Origin: Gramella jeungdoensis
GTDB taxonomy: Bacteria; Bacteroidota; Bacteroidia; Flavobacteriales; Flavobacteriaceae
Length of the DNA: 64,000 nucleotides
Assembly (NCBI RefSeq): GCF_023805255.1
Contig: NZ_JAMSCK010000003.1
Location: 644,980 to 708,979, forward strand
Direction of reading: 5' to 3'
Every line of letters starts with the position of its first letter. The first letter of the stretch is position 1. The notes below the pieces were generated by a model, which was not told where the DNA came from, did no database searches, and saw nothing but the letters and a program-made list of their open reading frames with translations. Shown here piece by piece: positions 52,566 to 61,702 of this stretch. The position numbers and the translations under genes are program-made.

Positions 52566-55016
52566 ATGAAACTGCTCAGGTCAATTATTGTCTTACTTTT
52601 TCTTCAGGTTTTTCACTCTTCTTTCGCTCAAAGAGGAGATTATGAATCCTTTCAAAAGGAAAATCACCAGGTTACTTTTGAGACGACTACCGGGTACAAG
52701 CTTCGGGTAAGTTTCTATCAGGATGATGTAATAAGGTTTCATTGGGTTAGTGCCGGAGAGGATTATTTTGCTGATGATCGCTATGAGATGGTAGTAGATC
52801 ATGAGAAAAATGGTAATTACAGTCTTAAGGAACAAGCCTCTGAGATTCTGCTGATAAATGATAAGCTAACTGTAGCGATCTCAAAATCACCTTTAAAAGT
52901 GGATATCCGTGATTCAGAAAAGATGCTTTTGGAAGAAAGAGAGGGAGTAAAATGGGAGGATAACAGGATCAGTATCGATTTTGAATTTGATGAAGAAGAG
53001 CATTTTGCAGGTCTGGGCCATGGAGCGTTCGGCTGGGTGGAGTCTATAGATCTAAGAGGACAAAAAGTTTCAAGCAACTACGGGGAGGGAAAGATGAAAT
53101 CCGATTGGGGAGCCCAGGGTGTGCTCACAGTGCCTTACTACCTGTCCAGCAAGGGTTATGGAGTTTTTCTGAACAGTACCTATAATCATGAATTCAACTT
53201 TGGTAAGAATCAAACCTATGATTTTGGTTTCAATACCAGTGGATTTCCCGGCCAGATGGACTATTTCTTTATTTATGGTCCTCATTTCAGGGAGATCCTG
53301 GGTAAATATACCGGTCTTACAGGCAGACCTCGTTTACCCCAGCGCTCGATCTTTGGCTTACAGCTTTCAGATAAGGGATCGCCTCAACACCAGGGAGTGG
53401 AGTGGTGGAAAGAGAAGATTATTGCTCACAGGAATGCGGGTTATCCTCTTGATCACCTGGTTAATGATAATCGATGGCGGGCTGGAACCGGGGCATGGTC
53501 CGGTTCCTGGTTCGAGTGGGACTCCACTCGGGTACCAGATCCTGCGGAATTCAATGAATGGATAAAAGCTCATCATCTCACGGTAACATTGGATCATAAC
53601 AGGAATAATGCCCTGCTGTCGGCAGGATGGAAACCCGAATATAATCTTCCTTATGCCAAAGAATCAGGCGTAAAGGAAGGCGAAAGCGCTCCAGATTATT
53701 CCAATCCCGAAATGCGTAACTGGATCTGGGAGCTGTTCTGGTCTCAATCTCTTAATCCCGACCTTAATTATCCCGGAGATGCCCTCTGGATAGACGAAAC
53801 AGATGAGATGTGGCCAATGAGCGATACGATTATTCTTGCAAATGGAAGGTCGTGGGCTGAAAATGAGAATTATTATCCTTTTTTGATAGGGAAAGCCATT
53901 GTACAGGAAGGATGGGATAATAAGAATGAAAACCTCCCACCCGGGATAGGCGAAGATAAAAGACCATTTGTGTGGGCCCGAAGCGCCATGGCCGGAGGAC
54001 AGCGCCTAACGACCCATTGGACCGGTGATATCAAGTGTGATTACGAGTGGATGAAAGCCCAGGTAAGGGCAATGCAGGCATCCGGGCTATCTGGGTTTCC
54101 ATATTTCAACCATGATGCGGGGGGATTTAGAGAACCCGGTCCAGAGGATCATATGTATATGAACTGGGCTATGGCTTTCGGAAGTTTTTCTCCCATCTGG
54201 CGCCCTCATGGCCCTGGTGAAAATTCACGCTGGCCACTTGACAGATCTCAAAAAGCAAGGGATGTTGCAATGAAATATGGGGTTTTGAGATATGAAATGA
54301 TGCCATATATCTATACCTATGCTCATATTGCCCATGAAAAGGGTGTTCCCATGGCAAGAGCCATGGTGATTGATCATCAGGAAGTTCCTGAAGCCTGGAA
54401 GTACGACTTGCAATACATGTGGGGAGACGAATTACTCGTGGCGCCGGTGTTTTCTAAAATGGATTCGATCAGGGAGGTGTGGCTTCCCGAAGGGAAATGG
54501 TACGATTTCCATACCAGGGAAAAGATCATTGGAGGAAAGACGATACGGTATAAGACCACAACGGGCCAACTGCCCCTATTTGTAAAAGAAGGAGCTATCA
54601 TTCCTAAATATGATTATGCTAAAAGTACTTTTTCCCTTGATCCAACTAAGATTAGTATTGATGTATATACCGGGACTGATGGTGCCTTTACTTTATATGA
54701 AGATGATAACGTAACCGAAAGGTTCCGTACTCGTAATGAACTGCGTACTACTGAGATCGAATTTAAAGATGGCAGGCTAACGATATATCCTTCCATTGGG
54801 ACTTATGAGAAGGCGCCAATGAAACGCGATTATATGATTGTTTTGATCGGTCTGAAAAATATAAGGAAAATAAAGGTGAATTCTAAGAACTTAGATTCGG
54901 TAGATTCTGTTGAAATGCTGGAAAAAGAGGAGGGTATATTTTGGGATGGCACTCACAATAAGCTCATAATTTCCCTTAAAGACAGAGGTGTAAACGAAAG
55001 AATAACAGTGGAGTAA
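52566..55016 (+). CDS. Glycoside hydrolase family 31 protein (alpha-glucosidase/xylosidase-like)
   Basis: The 816-residue secreted enzyme has a signal peptide (about 1-21), an N-terminal beta-sandwich (about 30-240), a TIM barrel with ALWIDETDEM carrying the nucleophile-type aspartate (about 404-413), RSAMAGGQRLTTHWTGDI, then GFPYFNHDAGGF, and C-terminal beta domains. GH31 members cleave alpha-glucose or alpha-xylose linkages. The WxDxxE-like motif is intact, so it should be active. Substrate cannot be told from sequence. Confidence 0.9.
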   Translation: MKLLRSIIVLLFLQVFHSSFAQRGDYESFQKENHQVTFETTTGYKLRVSFYQDDVIRFHWVSAGEDYFADDRYEMVVDHEKNGNYSLKEQASEILLINDKLTVAISKSPLKVDIRDSEKMLLEEREGVKWEDNRISIDFEFDEEEHFAGLGHGAFGWVESIDLRGQKVSSNYGEGKMKSDWGAQGVLTVPYYLSSKGYGVFLNSTYNHEFNFGKNQTYDFGFNTSGFPGQMDYFFIYGPHFREILGKYTGLTGRPRLPQRSIFGLQLSDKGSPQHQGVEWWKEKIIAHRNAGYPLDHLVNDNRWRAGTGAWSGSWFEWDSTRVPDPAEFNEWIKAHHLTVTLDHNRNNALLSAGWKPEYNLPYAKESGVKEGESAPDYSNPEMRNWIWELFWSQSLNPDLNYPGDALWIDETDEMWPMSDTIILANGRSWAENENYYPFLIGKAIVQEGWDNKNENLPPGIGEDKRPFVWARSAMAGGQRLTTHWTGDIKCDYEWMKAQVRAMQASGLSGFPYFNHDAGGFREPGPEDHMYMNWAMAFGSFSPIWRPHGPGENSRWPLDRSQKARDVAMKYGVLRYEMMPYIYTYAHIAHEKGVPMARAMVIDHQEVPEAWKYDLQYMWGDELLVAPVFSKMDSIREVWLPEGKWYDFHTREKIIGGKTIRYKTTTGQLPLFVKEGAIIPKYDYAKSTFSLDPTKISIDVYTGTDGAFTLYEDDNVTERFRTRNELRTTEIEFKDGRLTIYPSIGTYEKAPMKRDYMIVLIGLKNIRKIKVNSKNLDSVDSVEMLEKEEGIFWDGTHNKLIISLKDRGVNERITVE

Positions 55017-55088
55017 GAAATTCTGAGATCTGATCCAGCCAAAAACACTTCGGGGTATATCACCGCTTTAATGTGGTATTTCAAGTGT

Positions 55089-55448
55089 TTAAATGGATGG
55101 TGAAGACTTATTTGGCTTCTTTTTAATTCCATTTAAAAGGATCAAAAGGCCCAGTGCAGCAATGGGTAAACCTAATAAAAGGGTCATCATTCCTTTTTCC
55201 CAAACAAGAAAAACCATATACCATTGTATGGAGTACCAGATAAGAAATACCATTCCTGAAATTACCTTGTGTTTCCATAGCAGGATATAGCCCACCAGGA
55301 AGAGACTGAAAAGGAAATAACCGGTAAGCTCACTGGATTCTGTATAAAGTGCGGCACTTTCTACCATTAATAATATGATATAACCCACCATTGCCATGGA
55401 TGTTATGATCTTTAAGGTAAGACTGTAATTCTCAATTCTGCTTCTCAT
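55089..55448 (-). CDS. Small membrane protein
   Basis: The 119-residue protein has three or four hydrophobic helices (about 12-30, 40-62, 66-84, 86-106), with a basic C-terminus (NGIKKKPNKSSPSI). No family recognised. It is transcribed toward the GH31 gene, and the region between it and norB (55449-55693) contains only the norB terminator and an AT-rich stretch. Confidence 0.6.
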   Translation of the reverse strand: MRSRIENYSLTLKIITSMAMVGYIILLMVESAALYTESSELTGYFLFSLFLVGYILLWKHKVISGMVFLIWYSIQWYMVFLVWEKGMMTLLLGLPIAALGLLILLNGIKKKPNKSSPSI

Positions 55449-55620
55449 GTTTCACTGTTTTAAATCCATGAGCACTTTCGTCAAAGTAAATGTAGTAGAC
55501 CAGGTATTCTGTAAATGTTCACCCTCTTAAGTTACTTAAATTATTTTAATTAATGTGTTTATTTCAAATGTTCAGGCTTAATTTTTTTTCAGTATAAGTG
55601 ACTGATTGTTCAGTGGATAC

Positions 55621-55657
55621 AAAAAAATAAGAGGGATGAAAAAAAGTCATCCCTCTT
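55621..55657 (-). terminator. Rho-independent terminator of norB
   Basis: AAGAGGGATGA (55629-55639) and TCATCCCTCTT (55647-55657) form a perfect 11-bp stem with a run of T on the minus strand (55628-55621) after it. Confidence 0.88.
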
Positions 55658-55693
55658 ACGATTCAACTAATTAAAAATAAAAAAACTCGATTA

Positions 55694-57979
55694 TTATTCT
55701 ACTTCTTCCAGCACTCTTTCTTCCTTTTTTATTCTGGTTTCCTGGGCAAGTTTCTTCTTGCTGTTAAGGGAAAATACGAACCATACAAAGGATACAAGTC
55801 CTATTGCAAATATGGTGTCTCCAACGGCGCGTAACCATCGCAGGGTATCCATCCTGGGTTGCTGCATAAATTCGGCAGAGCGGGCATACCACATCCCTTC
55901 ATTAACGCTGGCCACGGTTTGTAAAAGACCAATTGGGAGCACGCTTAAAAGAACCATAAGGATCAATCCGATATTGATACTCCAGAAAGAAAATTTCAGC
56001 AGTTTTTCGTTCCATATTTGTTTTCGGTACATACTTCTAAGCACGAACATCATCAAACCTATGCCAAGCATTCCGTATACACCGAACAGTGCGGTATGAG
56101 CATGTACGGCAGTGGTGTTAAGCCCCTGCATGTAATAGAGTGCTATTGGCGGATTGATAATGAAACCAAATATACCCGCGCCAAGGAAGTTCCAGAAAGC
56201 CACTGCGACCAGGCAGTAAATAGGCCATTTATAGTCTTTGATCCACTTGGTGGCCTTGCTCAGCTTATAGTTTTCATAAGCTTCGATTCCTATTAAAACC
56301 AGGGGAACTACTTCCAGTGCACTAAAGGTTGCTCCAAGGGCCATCACGGCAGTAGGAGTACCACTAAAGTAAAGGTGGTGAAAAGTACCTAAAATACCAC
56401 CCGATAGAAATATCACAGTAGCGAGCAGCACATTTAATGTGGCCGTTTTGGTTCTGAGTAACCCGAGTCTTACGAACAGGAAGGCTCCCACAACAGTGGC
56501 AAAAACTTCAAAAAAGCCTTCCACCCAGAGGTGTACAACCCACCAGCGCCAGTATTCGGCGATGGCGATATTGGTTTGTCTTCCCCACATTAACCCGGCG
56601 GCATAGAATAGGGCTATGGCCGCAGAGGAGACCAGGAACATTAATAAAAGATTTCTTTCCGATGTTTTTTTGCGGAGTACCGGAAGTAATGGTCGTACCA
56701 TCAAAGCCAGCCATAAGAACAGACCTACAAGAAGGAATATCTGCCAGAAACGGCCAAGATCAACATATTCATATCCCTGGTGCCCGAACCAGAAGTTTTC
56801 GGCTAGTCCTAATTTTTGCATTACTCCCATCCATTGACCGGCCATGGAACCTGCTACGATAATTAGAAGGCAGATAAAAAGAAAGTTCACTCCCAGCTTC
56901 TGGAATTTGGGATCCCTGCCCGAAACTGCCGGTGCTATGTAGAGCCCGGTTGCCAGCCAGGCCGTAGCGATCCATAAGATTCCCAATTGCACATGCCAGG
57001 TTCGGGATATTGAATAAGGGAGTATTTTGGCAAGATCAAGTCCGTAGAAAGCATCACCTTCAACTCCATAGTGGGCAGTAATAACCCCGAAACTTACCTG
57101 CACAAGTATCAACAGGCTTACGATCCACAAATACTTTTTTACCGCCTGCATGGAGGGGGTAATGGTCTGTCGCATTAAAGGATCTTCCACCGGCAATTCA
57201 GGAGATTCTTCCTCCTTCATTTTCGCATGATAGAATACCATAACGCCTATTCCGAACAACAGGAGAATAATACTGAATCCAGTCCATATAAGCAGGTCCC
57301 CGGTGGGCTTGTTTCCAACAAGTTCCTCTGGTGGCCAGTTATGGGTATAGCTTACTTCGCTTCCGGGTCTTTCGGTAACTGTGGCCCAGGATGCCCAGAA
57401 GAAGAAGTTGCTCATTTGCCGCATTCTGTCTTCATCTTTTATGGCATTCTTAGGGATGGCGTAATAATTTCTTAACTCATCGAGTGCAGGATCGTCCATA
57501 AAAAGCCCTTTGTAATAGGAATTAAGGCTTTCAATAGCTTCGGCCCTTAAGGGAGATATGGTAATCGTGCCATCTTCTTCGTTGTAGGTGTTGTTTCGCA
57601 GTTCTTCCTGCAACCTTCTTTCAAGGGCCGCCTGTTTTTCGCTGCCAAGGGTCTCATATTTCTCTCCATGTTCTTCTTCAGACCATTTGTTAAGAATATA
57701 TAGAGATTCCCTGTGAAGCCAGTCCGCGGTCCAGTCTGGTGCGATATATGCGCCATGACCCCAGATAGAACCGACTTCCTGTCCGCCCATGCTTTGCCAA
57801 ACGTTCTGCCCGTCCAGGATGTCCTGTCCCTTAACCACGATCTCACCATCTGGGGTTACAATGTTGGTGGGTCTAGGCGGGGCTTTCTGATAGATCTCAA
57901 AACCATAATATCCTAAGATTGTAAAGGATATGAGCATCACCAGTCCGAAGGTGATCCATAGTTTTCTTTCTTTGCTCAT
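55694..57979 (-). CDS. norB: Quinol-dependent nitric oxide reductase, NorB
   Basis: The 761-residue protein reduces NO to N2O using quinol. An N-terminal helix and a long periplasmic region (about 30-220, with GQNVWQSMGGQEVGSIWGHGAYIAPDW) replace the separate NorC subunit, which defines the qNOR type. The 12-helix oxidase-like core follows, with haem/FeB histidine regions in SRTWHVQLGILWI, AEYWRWWVVHLWVEGFFEVFA, GTFHHLYFSG and TTAVHAHTALFG. Upstream are a TGAT-N4-ATCA site and a longer palindrome. No norC or norQD genes are nearby, as expected for qNOR. Confidence 0.95.
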   Translation of the reverse strand: MSKERKLWITFGLVMLISFTILGYYGFEIYQKAPPRPTNIVTPDGEIVVKGQDILDGQNVWQSMGGQEVGSIWGHGAYIAPDWTADWLHRESLYILNKWSEEEHGEKYETLGSEKQAALERRLQEELRNNTYNEEDGTITISPLRAEAIESLNSYYKGLFMDDPALDELRNYYAIPKNAIKDEDRMRQMSNFFFWASWATVTERPGSEVSYTHNWPPEELVGNKPTGDLLIWTGFSIILLLFGIGVMVFYHAKMKEEESPELPVEDPLMRQTITPSMQAVKKYLWIVSLLILVQVSFGVITAHYGVEGDAFYGLDLAKILPYSISRTWHVQLGILWIATAWLATGLYIAPAVSGRDPKFQKLGVNFLFICLLIIVAGSMAGQWMGVMQKLGLAENFWFGHQGYEYVDLGRFWQIFLLVGLFLWLALMVRPLLPVLRKKTSERNLLLMFLVSSAAIALFYAAGLMWGRQTNIAIAEYWRWWVVHLWVEGFFEVFATVVGAFLFVRLGLLRTKTATLNVLLATVIFLSGGILGTFHHLYFSGTPTAVMALGATFSALEVVPLVLIGIEAYENYKLSKATKWIKDYKWPIYCLVAVAFWNFLGAGIFGFIINPPIALYYMQGLNTTAVHAHTALFGVYGMLGIGLMMFVLRSMYRKQIWNEKLLKFSFWSINIGLILMVLLSVLPIGLLQTVASVNEGMWYARSAEFMQQPRMDTLRWLRAVGDTIFAIGLVSFVWFVFSLNSKKKLAQETRIKKEERVLEEVE

Positions 57980-58034
57980 TTCTGTGTTCGTTTAAAGGTT
58001 AGCACAAAAATCACAAATAGCCTATTTCTGAATT

Positions 58035-58048
58035 ATGATGAATATCAT
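58035..58048. promoter_or_regulatory. CRP/FNR-type site upstream of norB
   Basis: ATGAT-GAAT-ATCAT is a perfect 5-4-5 inverted repeat close to the FNR/DNR pattern TTGAT-N4-ATCAA, 56 bp upstream of the norB start. An anaerobic or NO-responsive activator of the CRP/FNR family could bind here. Confidence 0.55.
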
Positions 58049-58072
58049 ATTTCGGATAAATTTGTCCGAAAT
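58049..58072. promoter_or_regulatory. 24-bp palindrome ATTTCGGA-N8-TCCGAAAT upstream of norB
   Basis: Exact 8-bp arms (58049-58056 and 58065-58072) flank TAAATTTG, directly adjoining the FNR-type site. It lies between norB and the dioxygenase gene on the minus strand. The regulator is unknown. Confidence 0.6.
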
Positions 58073-58103
58073 AGATCAAAGGATTTATTTTACTATTGGG
58101 TGT

Positions 58104-58994
58104 TTAATATTTCAGGAACCTGGTTCCTTTCATTTTTATAAGTTCAGACTTGTCTGCGGGGTAATCCCACAGGTTGATGGCTACCAGGGCTTCGGCTTTG
58201 TCATTAAAACTAAAGACAGCCTTATTCACTCCCTTAGCGGCTTCAAAGGTATTATTGCCAGTGTAGCTAAACCCTTCCATGATCTGCCCATTAATTCGCA
58301 TCATCAAAAGATTGTTGTTGCGGTAGAACTCTGCTGTTCCGTTCTCCAGCTGGTAAAGCCCGGAAACCTTTTTAAAGCCCTCGTCGCTAAGCCGGAATAC
58401 CTTGCTCATGGTAACATCGAATTGCACCTCGTGTTCGCCGGTCGTGGTTTTGCTGATGGCGAGAATACGCTGAATGGCTTCCGGTGACCTGGAACTGGGG
58501 TCATCCTTAAGGTGAGGATCATCCCTAAAGTATATCTGCGTAATAAGGTCCTGGTACTTGGGATTGGAAATACGCATATGTATGTGTGCAGGTCTCCAAC
58601 CAGTTCCCGTATTATAAGGCGGGGGCAGGATTGTTTTAAAGGAATAGGAACCATTGCTTCCCGTCTTTACTGCACCCCTGAACCTGAACTCATCAGAGGT
58701 ATTGTCGTAAACCCTGTCTGCATCACACTGCCAGGCCTCTACAAGCACACCTGCCAAGGGTGTTCTGCCATCATCTTTAAATATCTTTCCGCTGAGGTAT
58801 GCTTTTGTTCCCCGGACTCCGGGAGGAATAAGATCGCTACGAATAGGAGCATTAGGCCGGTAGAAGGGTCCCAGGATATCGGAGGTGGTGGGATTGTTTC
58901 CTTCAAAGAATTTGCCGTTCCAGTTTATGGAACCAAATGCGGCAATGCTGAATGCGGTCATTGATGCGGTGGTAATAAATGATCTTCTTTTCAT
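58104..58994 (-). CDS. Secreted intradiol ring-cleavage dioxygenase-like protein
   Basis: The 296-residue protein starts with a twin-arginine-like signal MKRRSFITTASMTAFSIAAFG. The fold matches intradiol (protocatechuate/catechol) dioxygenases: FYRPNAPIRSDL, AGVLVEAWQCDADRVYDNTSDEFRFRG with a Tyr ligand, and GTGWRPAHIHMRI with the histidine ligands. Exported members of this family are known whose substrates are not simple catechols. The ATG at 58994 starts the signal; the one at 59036 adds 14 unrelated residues. Confidence 0.88.
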   Translation of the reverse strand: MKRRSFITTASMTAFSIAAFGSINWNGKFFEGNNPTTSDILGPFYRPNAPIRSDLIPPGVRGTKAYLSGKIFKDDGRTPLAGVLVEAWQCDADRVYDNTSDEFRFRGAVKTGSNGSYSFKTILPPPYNTGTGWRPAHIHMRISNPKYQDLITQIYFRDDPHLKDDPSSRSPEAIQRILAISKTTTGEHEVQFDVTMSKVFRLSDEGFKKVSGLYQLENGTAEFYRNNNLLMMRINGQIMEGFSYTGNNTFEAAKGVNKAVFSFNDKAEALVAINLWDYPADKSELIKMKGTRFLKY

Positions 58995-59087
58995 GTTGTT
59001 GAACTTTAATGTTGGTATTTCGTTGCTACCATGCATTGAAGCTCAAATGGAGAAAGGGGGAAAAGAAGGAGTATTGAATTTAACGAA

Positions 59088-59101
59088 ATTATCTGGATAA
59101 T
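59088..59101. promoter_or_regulatory. Palindrome upstream of the dioxygenase gene
   Basis: ATTATC-TG-GATAAT is a perfect 6-bp inverted repeat about 94 bp upstream of the dioxygenase start. It is reported as a possible operator only. Confidence 0.3.
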
Positions 59102-59268
59102 CCCTTATGCTTTTTCTGTTTTTCAACTTCCGGGAATTTTCAGTGATCTGCTTAATTATTTACTCACAGTTTTAAATAACTGTTAAACCTGCCAAATAAT
59201 TAAAATGTAGGAATTATCTTGCATATGTCACCCCCACGGATGCCCCAAATCTTTAAGGCAGGTGACAG

Positions 59269-59301
59269 GGCTGCATGCTTTTATAGTGTGCGGCCTTTTT
59301 T
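59269..59301 (+). terminator. Plus-strand terminator of a possible structured RNA
   Basis: GGCTGCAT (59269-59276) and GTGCGGCC (59288-59295) pair over 8 bp (with GU) and are followed by six T (59296-59301). Upstream, GTCACC (59227-59232) can pair with GGTGAC (59261-59266), giving a compact two-hairpin RNA with no open frame on this strand. Confidence 0.5.
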
Positions 59302-59324
59302 CTTTGAAATACTATCGGGGATTC

Positions 59325-59336
59325 GTTATTGTAGAT
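59325..59336 (-). other. Terminal element of the last array-B site (eroded)
   Basis: On the minus strand ATCTACAATAAC complements the cassette start CTTGTAGAT at 60089-60081. Only this half of the site is recognisable; a CCCCGATAGT block follows and then unrelated sequence, so the array probably ends here. Confidence 0.5.
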
Positions 59337-59343
59337 ATTTGCT

Positions 59344-60036
59344 TTAATTGCTGGCTATTTTATCTAATATTCCAGTTAGTTTTTTTCTTTTAGTTAACAT
59401 TGGCCAATGGCCACCATTTAATTCGTAAAAACCAACATTACCATATAATAACTTTTGTCGTACAGACATATTAAAATTACTTCCAATGAAAACTGATTCG
59501 ACTTCAATTTTGTCGGATTTGATATACGCATTTCGTGATACACTTTTTCCCGGATGATCTACCAGTTTTTTATTCAATAACCTTATTTGTTCCCCGGATA
59601 AATGTTTCTGCTGCTTTAATTCATCCAATGTTGGTGGTGGCCAATTACCACTATTATTTTCCATGATTTGAATTTCTTCTTTGGCATTAAGTCCAGCAGC
59701 CTCGAAAAGATTTTGATCATGAAGAGGAAAAAATGCTTCTAAAAATATCAATTTGGAAATTTTTTCGGGAACTTGATCAGCTAATTGTCCGATCACAAAT
59801 CCAGAATAGCTGTGTCCCACCACAATTAATTCATTTAAGTTTTTTTCTTCTATAAAAGTTTTGACATCATCGACATGATCTTGTAAGTCAAAATTTTTTT
59901 GTGCATTTTTAGATTCTAATCCTCTTAGACTTACTGTGTAAACAGTATAATTTAAATCTTCCAGACTTTCTTTCAAATCTTTCCAAATCCATTTTCCCAT
60001 CCAGGCTCCAGGTATAAATAAAAATGATTTCTTCAA
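59344..60036 (-). CDS. Alpha/beta hydrolase (cassette B)
   Basis: The 230-residue hydrolase has the nucleophile elbow GHSYSG with S76, the oxyanion segment FIPGAWMGKWIW near the N-terminus and GGHWPM with the catalytic His near the C-terminus; the acid is not certain. The pattern SLRGLESKN is like the small esterases sometimes annotated as salicylate- or pyrethroid-esterase type. No signal peptide. It lies in a cassette whose end is 8 bp past the stop codon. Confidence 0.85.
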   Translation of the reverse strand: MKKSFLFIPGAWMGKWIWKDLKESLEDLNYTVYTVSLRGLESKNAQKNFDLQDHVDDVKTFIEEKNLNELIVVGHSYSGFVIGQLADQVPEKISKLIFLEAFFPLHDQNLFEAAGLNAKEEIQIMENNSGNWPPPTLDELKQQKHLSGEQIRLLNKKLVDHPGKSVSRNAYIKSDKIEVESVFIGSNFNMSVRQKLLYGNVGFYELNGGHWPMLTKRKKLTGILDKIASN

Positions 60037-60080
60037 GACCTTAAATTAATTTATTGAACTCAGGAATTTCTTAAACAATT

Positions 60081-60232
60081 ATCTACAAGGCTTGCGATTA
60101 AAACCAGCGTACGGAAAATAGCACTTGATCCCGATAACTATCGGGATGTCCGTTTAAGACCTGGTTAGTTGATCAAGTTAATTATTTTCTTTCTAGGGCT
60201 GTTGTCTATTTGCAATGAAGGTTGCTGGCAAT
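60081..60232 (-). other. attC-like site between the hydrolase and TraB-like cassettes
   Basis: On the minus strand it runs from ATTGCCAGCAAC (60232-60221) to the core CTTGTAGAT (60089-60081). It carries TTAGAAAGAAAATAATTAA at 60178-60196 with one change and the ATCCCGATAGTTATCGGGAT palindrome in its centre. Confidence 0.7.
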
Positions 60233-60234
60233 AG

Positions 60235-61455
60235 TTATTTTACCTCTATTTCGTATTTGAAAGATTGATCTTTTTGATTGTCCACTACAATATTATAATG
60301 TCCTTTATCCAAAACGAAATATGACTTATCTGATTTACCTTCAAGTTCAACTATATCAACAGGAATTGCTTCATTGATGTTTTCTCCTTTTTTATAAGCT
60401 AATACCATAATAGGATAATTAATTTCAAAATTTTCATTTTTAACCTCTACAAGTTGTGAACCATCGTTAAATAACCATTGAGGTCTTCCTTTTTCATATA
60501 CTGTATTCGGGTGTAGAACGGCTATATCGCTCCAGCCATTCTTTTTTTGGTATCGGAAAGGATTATTATCGGAATCTATAAGAATGGAGGGGCTATCTAT
60601 TTTTAGAGCTTTAAGAAGTGGTTGGTTAAAATTACGATTATATCTTTCGCTATATTTAACTTGATTAATAGTAAGTGGATCTACTCCTGTAAATTCTTTT
60701 AGACGACCAGCCATGGCTTTTCCCCAACTTCTATGTTCTCCTTCTAGAGAATGATCAAAACCGCAATAAATTAAGAATTTTTCATTAGGTCTTTCATTCA
60801 TTATTCTTTGAATATTATTTGCTTGAGCAATCTCTCTTTCTTTACCATTTAAATTTCCAGTTTGCTCATAAGCAAATACATTAAAGCCTAAATTAAGAGC
60901 TGTTCGCAACATTTTTCCAAAATTCGGATCTTGAGTATAATAACCAGATTTCTGAATGGCGTAATTTCTATTATTTAGGTTTCTATCAATTGTATTTCCA
61001 TTAGATAAAGCTTCTACACCTAAATTTCTATACCCTTGTTTATATAAATCCTGAAGTAGCGATTCGGTAAAAACTCTGTGAAATGAATAATGATGAGCTT
61101 CATTTATGATGATAACTCTATTCTTTTTGGATTGTTGGATTATATATTCTTTTGCTGAGACTATTTTATAATTCTCATTAATGGAATCTATTTGAGTTTG
61201 AGTGTAATTTTTGTCAGCTCCACCAAAAGCCATAGACCAATTTCTAAGTGCATTTTTAAAATCTCCTTTAGAAGCATATTCACCTGCTGAAATTTGATAT
61301 TTCCAACTTACGGTATCCTCCTTTAACTTTTTCTCAATTTCAGAATTGAATATATATGGATTGTCGAATTCAATTTTTTTTGGAAGTCCTTGACTTTTAC
61401 CAATGAAAAGTATCAGACAGAAAAATAGTGTATTGATTAGTGTAATGACTTTCAT
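60235..61455 (-). CDS. Secreted TraB/ChaN/erythromycin-esterase-like protein
   Basis: The 406-residue protein has a signal peptide (about 1-22). The core IIINEAHHYSFHRVFTESLLQDLYKQGYRNLGVEAL (about 113-148) resembles the NExHxxxxxR motif of the EreA/ChaN/TraB fold, where E and H bind metal or act in hydrolysis. A tail of beta-strands (about 315-406) follows. Function cannot be stated; secreted members exist that act on peptides or haem. It is the only gene of a 1.4-kb cassette. Confidence 0.6.
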   Translation of the reverse strand: MKVITLINTLFFCLILFIGKSQGLPKKIEFDNPYIFNSEIEKKLKEDTVSWKYQISAGEYASKGDFKNALRNWSMAFGGADKNYTQTQIDSINENYKIVSAKEYIIQQSKKNRVIIINEAHHYSFHRVFTESLLQDLYKQGYRNLGVEALSNGNTIDRNLNNRNYAIQKSGYYTQDPNFGKMLRTALNLGFNVFAYEQTGNLNGKEREIAQANNIQRIMNERPNEKFLIYCGFDHSLEGEHRSWGKAMAGRLKEFTGVDPLTINQVKYSERYNRNFNQPLLKALKIDSPSILIDSDNNPFRYQKKNGWSDIAVLHPNTVYEKGRPQWLFNDGSQLVEVKNENFEINYPIMVLAYKKGENINEAIPVDIVELEGKSDKSYFVLDKGHYNIVVDNQKDQSFKYEIEVK

Positions 61456-61520
61456 AAATAGTTATTTGATTCAAAAATAACTAAATATTTAGTTTAAACT
61501 AATAACTTAGTTTGATAATT

Positions 61521-61674
61521 GTTGCCAAGGCTTGCGATTAACAACAGTGTGCGGAAATTAACAAGTGGTCCCATTAACCACCGGGATGTCAGATTAAAAC
61601 TTGGTTTGTTGTTCAGGTTAATTATTTTCTTTCTAAGGCTGCCGCTTATCGGCGATGAACCTTTGTTACTGCAA
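61521..61674 (-). other. attC-like site before the TraB-like cassette
   Basis: On the minus strand it begins TTGCAGTAAC (61674-61665) and ends CTTGGCAAC (61529-61521). It contains TTAGAAAGAAAATAATTAA exactly at 61618-61636, and a CATCCCGGTGGTTAATGGGA hairpin in its centre. Confidence 0.7.
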
Positions 61675-61702
61675 GTGGCCAAAAACAATTAAGTTTTCAT
61701 GG

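Noticed and set aside
59221..59301. Riboswitch for a downstream plus-strand gene
   Set aside because: No plus-strand gene follows, and no known riboswitch core was recognised.
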